In this document: piece by piece, positions 26,439 through 35,446 of the stretch
How positions within the stretch are numbered: the first letter of the stretch is position 1
Layout: the number at the start of each line of letters is the position of its first letter
Assembly (NCBI RefSeq): GCF_023256325.1
Contig: NZ_JAGDXI010000006.1
Coordinates: forward strand, 1-47,090
Source of the DNA: Caldisphaera sp.
GTDB lineage: Archaea > Thermoproteota > Thermoprotei_A > Sulfolobales > Acidilobaceae
DNA length: 47,090 nt
Reading direction: 5' to 3'
Program-made: the position numbers and the translations under genes
The notes under the pieces: generated by a model
The model's input: only the letters and a program-made list of their open reading frames with translations
Database searches by the model: none
What the model was told of the DNA's origin: nothing

Positions 26439-27446
26439 TTGGTAAATTATAAATTATTCTGTATATTAGGATTGTGTGTTTTGATATTGTTATCCATACC
26501 TTTTGCTTATTCTGCAACGGGAACTTCTAAACTAATTATTAATCAAACTGTATTCAATCTAACTCCTGGTCAAAAAACAAATGAAAAATTCCAATTAATT
26601 TTAAGTAGTGGAAGTACATGGGGTACAAGCATTGATGTTTCGCCATCCGTAACTGGTATATCAATAATTTTTAATCCAAGCACTGGCGATCCCACTTTTT
26701 CCGGTACTTTAACAATATCAGTAGGAAGCGATGTTAAACCAGGAGAATATAAATTTAATGTAAGCGCAACGGGAGATGATCCTACCACGTCTCCTATAAC
26801 GATTATTGTCTATGTTACATCTCCAGAAGTTACTACAACTTCTCTGCCTTATCAAACAACTTCAAACCATACTTCTACTACAACATCTCCAGAAGTTACT
26901 ACAATGCCTAAAACACAAAATAATTATTTCTCATACGTAATAATAGTAATGATACTATTAGCTATAATAATAGGAGGTTCATTATATTTCACTAAAGGAT
27001 CTTCAGCCAGCAAATTTACTATAACAGGGTTGTCTATAGTTAGCGTTATATTATCACTTTATCTGATCGTTGCTGATTCGACATTAAGAAATTTTGCAAG
27101 TATTCATTATTATTTGCTTATTTTATACACTATATTATTAATAGTGTTAAATCCTACAATGTATGTAGTAAAATCAAAGACTAGCTATACCATTTTGGGC
27201 ATCATATCTGGCTTATTTTTTATAGGTATGCTAATAGATTCACTTATGGGTATGCCTCTTTCATCACTAAATAATGTTGGTAGTAGCTTTAGTTTAAATT
27301 ATTTTTATGGTTTTGGTAAAAATAATTTATCCAATTTTTCAATTTCGTTTACATTTTCAGCTCTTTTAATATTAACATTTCTCATATTTATTATTAGTAT
27401 AATAAACATAACAAAACAAAGTTCTATTAATTCCGTAACCAAGTAA
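26439..27446 (+). CDS. Secreted-domain membrane protein with Thr/Ser stalk
   Basis: I do not recognise the family. It has an N-terminal signal segment (LFCILGLCVLILLSIPFAYS), an Ig-like beta-rich extracellular domain of about 100 residues, a Thr/Ser/Pro-rich stalk with a repeated SPEVTT, and then about five hydrophobic helices (residues about 165-325). Sequons such as NQT, NVS and NHT suggest N-glycosylation, normal for archaeal surface proteins. Start TTG 26439 is preferred because GGTGAA lies 7 nt upstream. A TATA-like TTTAAAAAA is at 26391-26399. It could be a surface sensor or adhesin-like protein. Confidence 0.6.
   Translation: MVNYKLFCILGLCVLILLSIPFAYSATGTSKLIINQTVFNLTPGQKTNEKFQLILSSGSTWGTSIDVSPSVTGISIIFNPSTGDPTFSGTLTISVGSDVKPGEYKFNVSATGDDPTTSPITIIVYVTSPEVTTTSLPYQTTSNHTSTTTSPEVTTMPKTQNNYFSYVIIVMILLAIIIGGSLYFTKGSSASKFTITGLSIVSVILSLYLIVADSTLRNFASIHYYLLILYTILLIVLNPTMYVVKSKTSYTILGIISGLFFIGMLIDSLMGMPLSSLNNVGSSFSLNYFYGFGKNNLSNFSISFTFSALLILTFLIFIISIINITKQSSINSVTK
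26817..26904 (+). repeat. 22-bp direct repeat in the stalk-coding segment
   Basis: The same 22 bases beginning ACATCTCCAGAAG occur at 26817-26838 and 26883-26904, 66 nt apart, so the repeat keeps the reading frame (22 codons) and encodes TSPEVTT twice. It suggests growth or shrinkage of the glycosylated stalk by slippage or recombination. Confidence 0.75.
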
Positions 27447-27516
27447 CAAAGTTAAGAAAATTTTCAATTGTTTTTAATAAAATACAATTAAATTTGATTT
27501 TAAAATTAAAAATTTT

Positions 27517-27897
27517 TCAATTTGGGCATTTACTTACATCTATTTTTTTGTATAGATTATTTACGATCCTTTCATTTACTTTTTTTCCATGCGGCCTTAA
27601 ACCACCTGTAAAATTCGAAGGAATGTGCAACAATTCGTGTATTATAACTTTTATTTTATCTTCTTTCGATAATAAATCAAATTTTTCACTAATTACCTCT
27701 ATTACATAGACAGGTTCTGATCTTAGTGCAAACCTTATAGCCGAAGGCATAGAATAAATTCTTGCATATGCCTTTGTTTTTGCATTATGGCTTCTAATAA
27801 CATAAACGTTTTCAAGCCTAATATAATCTAGTCTTAAATCATTTGCTATACATTTAACTAAATTTTCTAAGAATTTGTCATTTTCAAATTTTATCAT
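27517..27897 (-). CDS. Small predicted metallopeptidase
   Basis: 126 residues with a zinc HExxH-type motif, IIHELLHIPSNFTGGLRPHG, where the second His pair and the extra RPHG are typical of a small archaeal predicted metallopeptidase family (COG4900-like, from memory). No signal peptide. The ATG at 27897 follows the M20 peptidase stop after 4 nt, with AGATGAGA as SD, so the two hydrolases are co-transcribed. Function unproven; protein or peptide turnover is likely. Confidence 0.7.
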   Translation of the reverse strand: MIKFENDKFLENLVKCIANDLRLDYIRLENVYVIRSHNAKTKAYARIYSMPSAIRFALRSEPVYVIEVISEKFDLLSKEDKIKVIIHELLHIPSNFTGGLRPHGKKVNERIVNNLYKKIDVSKCPN

Positions 27898-27901
27898 TAT
27901 C

Positions 27902-29161
27902 TCATCTTAGCCTTAGCATTAGTGTAGCGAAAACTTTTGAATCGTTAATTAAATTTTCTATAATAGCGTATTCATTAGGTTGATGTGCGACATCATCATT
28001 AGTTGACCAAACAACCGCTTCATAATTATATGCTCTCAAAAATGTTGCGAAAGTTATTCCGCCAATACCTCCTACAACCGCTTCTCTTTTTCTTAGCTCT
28101 TTTATTGTTTTCTTAATTTCCATAACTAGTTTATTCTCAGGATTTGTTGGTCTAGGAGAATCGTTTTTATCAATTATTTCAAGATCTATCTCTGGAAATT
28201 CTTTGTTTTCAATGATTTTTTTATTCTTTTCTTTTAATTTTACAATTACCCTATTTATTTCTTTTAATACATCATCTAATTTATAGTCTGGAATAACCCT
28301 GCAATCAAAAGTAACTTCATGAAGTCCAGGTATTATATTTGGTGAAGAGGAACTTCCTTTTACCATTGTAGGCTCGAAGGTAGATTCTGGAGGATCAAAT
28401 AAGTTGTTTTTGCTATTGAATTTTTTATGAAGATTATCATATATTTTTTTGGCCAGTTCAAGAGAAACTCTATGCGCATTTAAGCCTAGATCCGGTGTAG
28501 AAGCATGAACTTGTTTTCCTTTGACTATAAGCTTAAATTGTAATATAGATTTTTCAGCTATTTCAATAAAGGTACCATCTTTATTCCCAGCATCAGGTAT
28601 TAAATAATAATCATTTTTATTGAAAAGGTAGTTGTGATTTTCCAATAGATATTTCATTCCATATTTAGATCCTGCTTCTTCATCACTTACAAAGGCAAGC
28701 TTTATAGTTAATTCTGGATTAATCTTTTTGTTCATTAAAGCTTTTGCTGCATATAAAGATGATATTATTGATTGCCCGTTATCTTCTGCTCCTCTAGCAT
28801 ATATTTTATTATCTATAATTTTAGGCTCAAAAGGTTTTGTTATGGTCCAATCAAGCATGTTTCCAGGCGGTACTACATCTATATGAGTGATAATCCATAA
28901 AGCTCTATTATCTTCCCCTTTATAAGTTGCAATAATATTTGGCCTAACCTTATCTTTAGCTCTATCATCAACAGAATAGAACTTCTCTATTTTATCGAAA
29001 TTAAAGCTATTATTTAAAATTTCTATAAGCTTGTTAGCCTTATCTATTTCTCCTTCGCCACCAAAATCAGGGCTAATTGCAGGTATTTTTAAAAGCTCAA
29101 GAAAAGATCTAATTGCTTCATCTTTTATTTTTTCAACTTCCTCTAAAACAGATTTTTCCAT
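27902..29161 (-). CDS. M20 family metallopeptidase
   Basis: Zinc-dependent peptidase/deacylase of the ArgE/DapE/carnosinase group. Metal ligands are in ITHIDVVPPG, ARGAEDNGQS, FVSDEEAGS (catalytic Glu and ligand), LIPDAG and, near the C-terminus, DDVAHQPNEY; the dimerisation domain carries VKGKQVHASTPDLGLNAH. 419 residues. The gene context (small metallopeptidase, permease and amidohydrolase nearby) suggests peptide degradation rather than DAP synthesis. Confidence 0.83.
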   Translation of the reverse strand: MEKSVLEEVEKIKDEAIRSFLELLKIPAISPDFGGEGEIDKANKLIEILNNSFNFDKIEKFYSVDDRAKDKVRPNIIATYKGEDNRALWIITHIDVVPPGNMLDWTITKPFEPKIIDNKIYARGAEDNGQSIISSLYAAKALMNKKINPELTIKLAFVSDEEAGSKYGMKYLLENHNYLFNKNDYYLIPDAGNKDGTFIEIAEKSILQFKLIVKGKQVHASTPDLGLNAHRVSLELAKKIYDNLHKKFNSKNNLFDPPESTFEPTMVKGSSSSPNIIPGLHEVTFDCRVIPDYKLDDVLKEINRVIVKLKEKNKKIIENKEFPEIDLEIIDKNDSPRPTNPENKLVMEIKKTIKELRKREAVVGGIGGITFATFLRAYNYEAVVWSTNDDVAHQPNEYAIIENLINDSKVFATLMLRLR

Positions 29162-29255
29162 TTTTATCCCTCTTAATTTAAAACATTAAATAATTTAAAA
29201 GTCTATACAATAAAAACATATTAAGTTGAGTTATTATTAGTTAATTGTGACAAAA

Positions 29256-29678
29256 ATGAGTTTTAAAGAAAAAATTACTTCTGATGAAGTTGATATAGAA
29301 TATGAGAAAGGAAATATTAATTTAAAAAAGGTAACAAGAAAAGCTGAAAAGTTAAGTTTTATTAATATAGATACTCCTGACATGAAGGATCCTGTAGCAA
29401 TACCACCACTTAGACTGGTTTTTTCTGATAACCTATCTATAGAATTTTCTAGGAGAAGATTTTCTTTACCATTTTATCACAGAAATATGGATTATGATGA
29501 ACTAATAATTTGCTTAAAAGGAAAAGCTTTATGGGAAACAGAAACTGGTAATTTTGAGTTAAATGAAGGAGAAATGTTAATTATACCTAGAGGTATAGCT
29601 CATAGACCTGTCAATCCAAGCCAAGATTATACTGCATTAGAAATAAAATATAAAAATAAATTAACTTTTTCAAAGTGA
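29256..29678 (+). CDS. Cupin-domain protein
   Basis: About 140 residues with a single C-terminal cupin: FYHRNMDYDELIICLKGKALWETETG and GEMLIIPRGIAHRPVNP match the two cupin motifs with their metal-type His/Glu residues. It resembles the cupin fold of homogentisate dioxygenase-like proteins, but an enzymatic role cannot be claimed. ATG 29256 is preferred over GTG 29247, which sits in the SD position (TGTGAC). Its 3' end overlaps the convergent ligase-like gene by 9 nt. Confidence 0.65.
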   Translation: MSFKEKITSDEVDIEYEKGNINLKKVTRKAEKLSFINIDTPDMKDPVAIPPLRLVFSDNLSIEFSRRRFSLPFYHRNMDYDELIICLKGKALWETETGNFELNEGEMLIIPRGIAHRPVNPSQDYTALEIKYKNKLTFSK

Positions 29679-31178
29679 ATCTACAAAATAAACTTTCCTT
29701 ATTTTTTTGTAAAACGCAACTTTAGAGTTCACATAATTTATTAAGTCTTCCTCTTTAATTTTGTTTTTATATTCTTCTTTTAAGATAACTTTTGCAACTG
29801 GTAAATCGCCAACATCTGGATCTTTCTCACCATATACGTAAGCTGATTTAACTGCTTCATGCCTCAACAAAACATTTTCAATATCCTTTGGAAATATAGG
29901 ATATGCTTTGTATTTTAGCATCCTTTTTTTAACACCTTTAAAATATAGAAATCCTTTATCATCTTCTGAAACTAAGTCTCCAGTCTTTAAATAATCATTA
30001 TGAAAAGCCTTTTTTGTTTCCTCATTATCTTCATAACCTTTCATTAGCCATGGTGCCTTAACCAAGAGTTCTCCAGTTTCTCCCTTATTAACTACTTTTT
30101 CTGGATCTGTTGGATCTACAATTTTTACTTCAGCTCCATATATTGGCAAGCCGAGCGTGTTCTTAACATATGAAAATTCCTTAGGTTGATATGTAACTAC
30201 CCATGATTCTGTCATACCATATGATTGAACCAATGGTGCATCAAATATTTTAACAAATTTTTCTTGAGTTTCTGGCTTTAATGGAGCCCCTGCAGAAATT
30301 CCTAGTTTAATTGTATTTTTAAAGCTTTCATTTGATTGAGTGATCTCATCTATAAGCGAATCGAACGACATGGGTGCAGCAGACATAAAATTAATATTCA
30401 AATTTTTTATTGAATTCTTTACAATTTTAGGATCCCATCTCTGAAGCATTATAGCAGTTCCTTCATTAAATAAGGGAACTAAAAGACTTACCTGAAGACC
30501 CAATACATGAGTGATAGGAGCTATTACTAATGAATTTGGTTTGAAATCGAACGAAACAGTCTTGGATAGTGCTTGGACAGCATATGATAAACCCTTGTAG
30601 GAGTGATAAGTTTGCAACGTTCTTCCTGCAATCCCAGCATAATACATTATTACAGATGTATTTTCTAAATTATCAATTGTTTTTTCATGAGTAGTAAAAT
30701 TTTTACTTAATATATCTTTAAAATAAATAACTTTTGGTGTTCCTTCGCTTTCCTTAACTTGGCCATCCAAAACAAATGATTGTTCAATACCTAATTCCTT
30801 AAGAGTTTTTGCCTCTCTTTCATAAAATTGCCATGAGACAAAAGAAAATTTTATATTCTTATCTTCAACTTCCATTTTTAGGTCTTCAGATATTGTTAAA
30901 GGATCAACTAAAACTGCTATATTATTGCTTTTCATTATCCCAAGCAATCCTATAACGGCATCTATTGTATTATGAGCAGAAAATAGGATTTGAGATTCCA
31001 TAATTTTATTTTCTAATAAGAAATCAGCTATCTTATCAGATAATATTTTCATTTTATGCCATGTTATACAATGGTAATTTTCTAATTGAATCAAACTGCA
31101 TTGATTAGGATTCTTTTCTGAAATTTCATCAAAGAATTTAAAAATAGGTTTATCAATAAATGAGATATCCTTTATCAT
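29670..31178 (-). CDS. Acyl-CoA ligase-like protein lacking key motifs
   Basis: Fold and order of an AMP-forming ligase are clear (YGMTESWV, YLKTGDLV, KRMLKYKAYPIFP), but two catalytic parts are gone. Where others have TSGTTGxPKG it reads YYAGIAGRTLQTYHS, and the protein stops at KVYFVDSL, just before the C-terminal motif with the adenylation lysine (GK). 502 residues. It is probably inactive or altered in chemistry. It follows an intact ligase gene by 19 nt on the same strand and may be a partner or regulator of it. GGTGAT stands 9 nt before the ATG at 31178. Confidence 0.75.
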   Translation of the reverse strand: MIKDISFIDKPIFKFFDEISEKNPNQCSLIQLENYHCITWHKMKILSDKIADFLLENKIMESQILFSAHNTIDAVIGLLGIMKSNNIAVLVDPLTISEDLKMEVEDKNIKFSFVSWQFYEREAKTLKELGIEQSFVLDGQVKESEGTPKVIYFKDILSKNFTTHEKTIDNLENTSVIMYYAGIAGRTLQTYHSYKGLSYAVQALSKTVSFDFKPNSLVIAPITHVLGLQVSLLVPLFNEGTAIMLQRWDPKIVKNSIKNLNINFMSAAPMSFDSLIDEITQSNESFKNTIKLGISAGAPLKPETQEKFVKIFDAPLVQSYGMTESWVVTYQPKEFSYVKNTLGLPIYGAEVKIVDPTDPEKVVNKGETGELLVKAPWLMKGYEDNEETKKAFHNDYLKTGDLVSEDDKGFLYFKGVKKRMLKYKAYPIFPKDIENVLLRHEAVKSAYVYGEKDPDVGDLPVAKVILKEEYKNKIKEEDLINYVNSKVAFYKKIRKVYFVDSL

Positions 31179-31197
31179 ATATAAAAAATCACCATTA

Positions 31198-33096
31198 TTA
31201 GCTTTCTGTCATAGCTTTTTTAAACTCTTCGTATCTCTTCCTTAGGTCTTCAAACGCAACAGGATCATCTAAAGTCGATAAATCGCCAAGGGGTTCGTTT
31301 CTAACAGTTGCTCTTAACAATCTTCTCATTATTTTACCGCTCTTGGTTTTGGGAAGTTTATTAACATAAATTATGTAATCAATTATGAAACCAGAATTCT
31401 TTGCATATTCTTTGAGCTGATTTGTTAGGTTTTGATCTGGAGTATATCCTTTTCTAGGAACAACAAATAGCAACAATTTTTCTCCTTTTCCTTCAAAAGA
31501 CGGCATACTGGTTGCAGCAACTTCTGCAACTGCTTGATGAGAACCTATGAGGCTTTCAACTTCCATAGTTCCAACTCTCTCTCCTCCAGGCCTTAATACA
31601 TCATCAGCTCTACCTAATACAAATAGATAACCATCAGAATCCATATATCCATAATCCCCGAAGAATACATAACCTGGGAATCTTGATGTATATACTTTGC
31701 TATATCTTTCCAGATTTGGATCATTCCACATCTTTCCTAAAGCTGGAGAATATGGTTTTAACACTATGTAACCTTTTTTGCCTGGTGGCAATGGATTCCC
31801 ATCATCATCTACTATAACAACCTTGCTTAATGGAAATTCAATGCCTGCTGAACCTGGCTTGAATGGTATTTCTCCTATGCCATATGGAGTTGCAGCAGCT
31901 GGTGAAAGGTGTTCCGTAAACCAATATGCATCTGCTATATATACATCTGGCAGCATTTCCCTAAACCATTTGAAGAAACCTACATTTAATGTTTCACCAG
32001 TGTTTAGAACAATTCTTAGCGAAGAAGTATCTCCAGCTTTAACTGATTCATCTCCTATTGATTTTAGTGTATATAACGAAGTAGTGGAAGACCATATCAA
32101 CGATACATTAAATCTCTCTATAATTCTTGACCATAAATCTGGCCTTGCTCCTATGAAACCTTCAAAAAGAACAGATGTTATACTAGAAACTGGTGCTGTA
32201 TAGAGATTAGCCATGGGCCAAACAGGCCATCCTAGAGCAGATACGGTCCACCATACATCGTTAGGTCTTAAATCATATAATCCTCTAAAGGTCCAATTTA
32301 AAGAGAGAGGATATCCTATTTGGGTTTGCGTTATTCCTTTAGGTTTCCCTGTTGTTCCACTTGTATAATAAATCGTACCTACTTCATTCGCTTCTACTGG
32401 TTCTGGCGGTACATAGACCTTTCCTTTAGGAGCAATATCCTCGTAAACCAAATCCCTATTTTGTTTTAAAGAGAAATTTGAAAAACCTCTACTAACAACA
32501 AGGACTTTTTCTACGGGTAAATTAAATTTATTGGCTACATTATCAAAATAGTTCTTTATATTAATTTCACTTCCAGCATTAATTGTGTTTGCAAATACTA
32601 CAGCATATTTTGATCCAGTATCAATAAACCTTGTTGCAATAATTTCATCTGTTAATCCAACATAATGTATCACAGCAATTGCTCCCAGTCTATGAACAGC
32701 TAATCCAAATGCAACTGCTTCTGGGGAACTTGCCATTAACATAGATACAGTATCTCCATGTTTTACTCCCATTTCTTTCAAAACATAAGCTGCTCTGTTT
32801 ACTTCATAATATAAATCCTGGTATGTAACAGATTTACTGTTTCCTCTTTCATCCATCCAATAAAATATTACTTTATTCGCTTCATTTGGTAAATGCCTAT
32901 CAACAGCATTATATGCTAAATTTGAAATTCCTCCAACAAACCATTTCTCATAAGGTGGATTACCTTCTAATATTTTTACTGGCTCCTTAAACCATGTAAT
33001 TAAATTTAGTCTATCACGCCAAAACTTTTCGGGGTTTTGGAGACCTTCCTCATTCATCTTCCTTATCTTTTTATAAGAAAATAGCTCACCCTCCAT
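31198..33096 (-). CDS. Acetyl-CoA synthetase-like acyl-CoA ligase
   Basis: Long-form AMP-forming ligase with an N-terminal acetyl-CoA-synthetase domain (WFKEPVKILEGNPPYEKWFVGG). TIYYTSGTTGKPKG, NTGE, FFGDYGYMDSDGYLFVLGRADDVLRPGGERV and the final LPKTKSGKIMRRLLR with the catalytic Lys are intact. The usual DTWWQTETG region is changed to DAYWFTEHLSP, which suggests an acyl substrate other than acetate (short- or branched-chain, unknown). 632 residues from ATG 33096, 4 nt after GGTGAA. A TATA-like ATTTAAATA upstream gives it its own promoter. Confidence 0.83.
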   Translation of the reverse strand: MEGELFSYKKIRKMNEEGLQNPEKFWRDRLNLITWFKEPVKILEGNPPYEKWFVGGISNLAYNAVDRHLPNEANKVIFYWMDERGNSKSVTYQDLYYEVNRAAYVLKEMGVKHGDTVSMLMASSPEAVAFGLAVHRLGAIAVIHYVGLTDEIIATRFIDTGSKYAVVFANTINAGSEINIKNYFDNVANKFNLPVEKVLVVSRGFSNFSLKQNRDLVYEDIAPKGKVYVPPEPVEANEVGTIYYTSGTTGKPKGITQTQIGYPLSLNWTFRGLYDLRPNDVWWTVSALGWPVWPMANLYTAPVSSITSVLFEGFIGARPDLWSRIIERFNVSLIWSSTTSLYTLKSIGDESVKAGDTSSLRIVLNTGETLNVGFFKWFREMLPDVYIADAYWFTEHLSPAAATPYGIGEIPFKPGSAGIEFPLSKVVIVDDDGNPLPPGKKGYIVLKPYSPALGKMWNDPNLERYSKVYTSRFPGYVFFGDYGYMDSDGYLFVLGRADDVLRPGGERVGTMEVESLIGSHQAVAEVAATSMPSFEGKGEKLLLFVVPRKGYTPDQNLTNQLKEYAKNSGFIIDYIIYVNKLPKTKSGKIMRRLLRATVRNEPLGDLSTLDDPVAFEDLRKRYEEFKKAMTES

Positions 33097-33246
33097 ATTA
33101 TTCACCTGTACACATTATAGTATTTAATTTTGAATATTTAAATTTTCCCACATAGTTCCTACTATACGAATTGTTTATATGCTAATAATTTGAAATTTAT
33201 ATAAATTTAGGAAAAAATTATTTATGAAATATTTAGAAAAATAAAT

Positions 33247-33702
33247 TTAGCTTAATTCAAAATACTTTATATCGTTTATGGTACCATTTCTTTCATTTTC
33301 TGGCTTAAATACGGGCTTAAGTTTTATGCCTATTTCCAGTTTATCTAAAGGCACATTTAATAGATGTATTAATCCTGTTTCAGCATTTTTAGGCTTAATT
33401 ACGCCTATAATTTTTGGATTCGGTAAGTTATTTTTGTACATATCTTGATATACTATTGTATATGAAACTAAAATCCATTCATCATTAATTTCTATCAATT
33501 CACCTTGAGTAAAATCAGGACAGAATGTTTTTGGTGGGACGTATATTTTATCTTTGCATTTCATGCCAAGTATTTTTCCTTCTTTTAATCCTTTAGCAAA
33601 CTCCAAACCGTGAATGCCCGGCGTATACACGTATTTTTCAACTTCTTGCTCTCCTGGAAATATAACTAAATCTTCCATTCTATTTCTTTTATCATAACTC
33701 AT
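33247..33702 (-). CDS. DUF35 OB-fold protein with degenerate zinc ribbon
   Basis: Acyl-CoA-associated OB-fold protein of 151 residues, partner type of thiolase-fold enzymes. The family zinc ribbon normally has two CxxC pairs; here only LGMKCKDKIYVPPKTFCPDF remains, with one Cys of each pair, so metal binding is probably lost. The OB part keeps GVIKPKNAETGLIHLLNVPLD and IGIKLKPVF. The start is ATG 33702, 4 nt after GGTGAT, leaving a 10-nt gap to its paralogue upstream. Confidence 0.72.
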   Translation of the reverse strand: MSYDKRNRMEDLVIFPGEQEVEKYVYTPGIHGLEFAKGLKEGKILGMKCKDKIYVPPKTFCPDFTQGELIEINDEWILVSYTIVYQDMYKNNLPNPKIIGVIKPKNAETGLIHLLNVPLDKLEIGIKLKPVFKPENERNGTINDIKYFELS

Positions 33703-33712
33703 ACATATCACC

Positions 33713-34243
33713 TCATAATGGTTCAAAACATTCTATATCTAATATATTTCCTTTTCTTTCTTCTTTCGGCTTCCACCTTACTTTAACTTTCATTCCTATA
33801 GCTTTTCCGCTTATTACATCTTGGGGATCAACACATATCTTGTGGAACAAACCAGCAAATTCGTATTCTCCATCTCTGTATCCAGGCACATCAAGTTTTA
33901 TTGTTCCTACAACTTCTGGCCTCTCTATTTTCTCTCTTTTTGTTGATATATATGTAATAACTGCTGTATGTATTTCTCCTGTTTGGGGAACCTCTATCCA
34001 TTCATTTGTTGCAACATGGCACCATTCACAATAAGATCTTGGAGGAACAAATATTCTTCCGCACTTTGGACATTTTCTTCCTAATATCTTGCCTTCTTTT
34101 AGTCCTTCTAAAAACTTTGATATTGTTGTTCCAGCTGCAAAGTCGTACTTCGCTTGGGGCATATCTTCAACAAGTCCTATTAAGGAATACATTTCCTTTT
34201 CCTTCAGTTTTATTCCTGGTAACTTATTTATCTTTGAGCTCAT
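33713..34243 (-). CDS. DUF35 Zn-ribbon OB-fold protein
   Basis: 176 residues. Intact zinc ribbon CPKCGRIFVPPRSYCEWC (about residues 60-77) followed by an OB fold with VVGTIKLDVPG and the GMKVKVRWKP end. In archaea DUF35 proteins bridge thiolase and HMG-CoA synthase, and in actinobacteria ChsH2 pairs with the Cys-less thiolase-fold aldolase Ltp2. The genes directly upstream are two thiolase-fold proteins, so it is likely part of a complex with them. GGTGTA lies 5 nt before the ATG. Confidence 0.8.
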   Translation of the reverse strand: MSSKINKLPGIKLKEKEMYSLIGLVEDMPQAKYDFAAGTTISKFLEGLKEGKILGRKCPKCGRIFVPPRSYCEWCHVATNEWIEVPQTGEIHTAVITYISTKREKIERPEVVGTIKLDVPGYRDGEYEFAGLFHKICVDPQDVISGKAIGMKVKVRWKPKEERKGNILDIECFEPL

Positions 34244-34257
34244 AACATTACACCCCC

Positions 34258-35436
34258 CTAATTACTTAAAACTATAACTGTACCAGCTTGCATGAGGTCT
34301 CCCCATGCATTAGCAACTGCTTTATGAACAGGTTTCTTGACTTGTCTTTTTCCAGCCTCGTATCTAAGTTGCCAGAAAAGCTCTGCAACCTTCATTAGTC
34401 CTGCAGCAGCTATTGGATTTCCTACGCCTAATAAGCCTCCGCTTGGGCTTGTTGGTAATTCTCCATTTCTATCAAAGTATCCTTCTCTAACTAATTTCCA
34501 CGCTTCACATGGTCTAGCGAGCATTAAACCTTCTATATGATGTAACTCTTTATAATCGAATGGATCATAAGGTTCTGCAACGTCTATTTCTTTCCATGGT
34601 CTTTCAATTCCTGCCATCTTATAGGCCATTCTTGCTGCATAATTTAAATACCTTGGAAATGCCAGTTCCCTATTATACCAATGTTGATTTTCTAAAGTAA
34701 ATCCTATACCATCTACCCAAACTGGACTATCAGTAATTTCTCTAGCAACATTTTCAGATGTCATTATTAAAGCAGCCGCTCCATCAGTTACAGGAGAAAC
34801 ATCTAGCAAGTTAACAGGCCAGACAAGAGTTTCACTCTTTAAAACATCATCTACAGTTATATTAGCAGCAGTCAATGCAGCGGGATGATCTAAAGCATTT
34901 CTCTTATTTTTAACGCTAACAAGAGCAATATCTTCTTTCTTAGCACCGCATTTAGCCATGTACCTTCTCATTTCCATTGCAAATATCCATAGCAAATTAG
35001 GTCCTAATGGTCTTTCAATTATTGGATCCCATATATACTTGAAAACATATTGCGGATGTGGATGAGCAGGACTCATTTTTTCTTCAGCAACAACTAAAAC
35101 TTTCTTACATACACCGCTAGCAACATGCCAATATGCTGATTCAGGAACGAAAACTCCTGTTCCTCCTCCAACATATACTCTTGTCATAGGTTTATTTATT
35201 GCACCCGAACCATCTCCCAAATATTCCCCTTTGAGGTGCATTCCATCAAAAGTATCAGGAGCAGAACCTATAACAACACAATCTATATCGCTTAGAGTTA
35301 GCCCAGCAGAGTCCAAAGCCATCTTAGCTGCTTCCCATGCTAATTCTCTAGGAGTTTCTAATGCTCTTCTCATGAATGTTGTTATACCTGCACCAACTAT
35401 AGCTACCCTATCCTTCATAAATATATTAGATCTCAT
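34258..35436 (-). CDS. Thiolase-fold protein without catalytic Cys
   Basis: Thiolase/SCP-x-like protein of 392 residues. The N-terminal VAIVGAGITTFMRRALETPRE is typical. Where thiolases carry the nucleophile (CASG) this one reads VGGGTG (about residues 89-94), the HDxF motif is replaced by EPYDPF, and the C-terminal CxxGG is replaced by NAWGDLM. It therefore cannot use the usual thiolase mechanism. This pattern is known for Ltp2-type steroid-chain aldolases that work with DUF35 partners. The start is ATG 35436, 4 nt after GGTGAA. It sits between its paralogue and the two DUF35 genes. Confidence 0.8.
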   Translation of the reverse strand: MRSNIFMKDRVAIVGAGITTFMRRALETPRELAWEAAKMALDSAGLTLSDIDCVVIGSAPDTFDGMHLKGEYLGDGSGAINKPMTRVYVGGGTGVFVPESAYWHVASGVCKKVLVVAEEKMSPAHPHPQYVFKYIWDPIIERPLGPNLLWIFAMEMRRYMAKCGAKKEDIALVSVKNKRNALDHPAALTAANITVDDVLKSETLVWPVNLLDVSPVTDGAAALIMTSENVAREITDSPVWVDGIGFTLENQHWYNRELAFPRYLNYAARMAYKMAGIERPWKEIDVAEPYDPFDYKELHHIEGLMLARPCEAWKLVREGYFDRNGELPTSPSGGLLGVGNPIAAAGLMKVAELFWQLRYEAGKRQVKKPVHKAVANAWGDLMQAGTVIVLSN

Positions 35437-35446
35437 ATTTTTCACC

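Noticed and set aside
31778-32203. 141-codon open frame antisense to the ligase at 31198-33096
   Set aside because: It lies wholly inside a well conserved gene, has no SD and its translation shows no protein-like motif; it is a shadow of codon bias.
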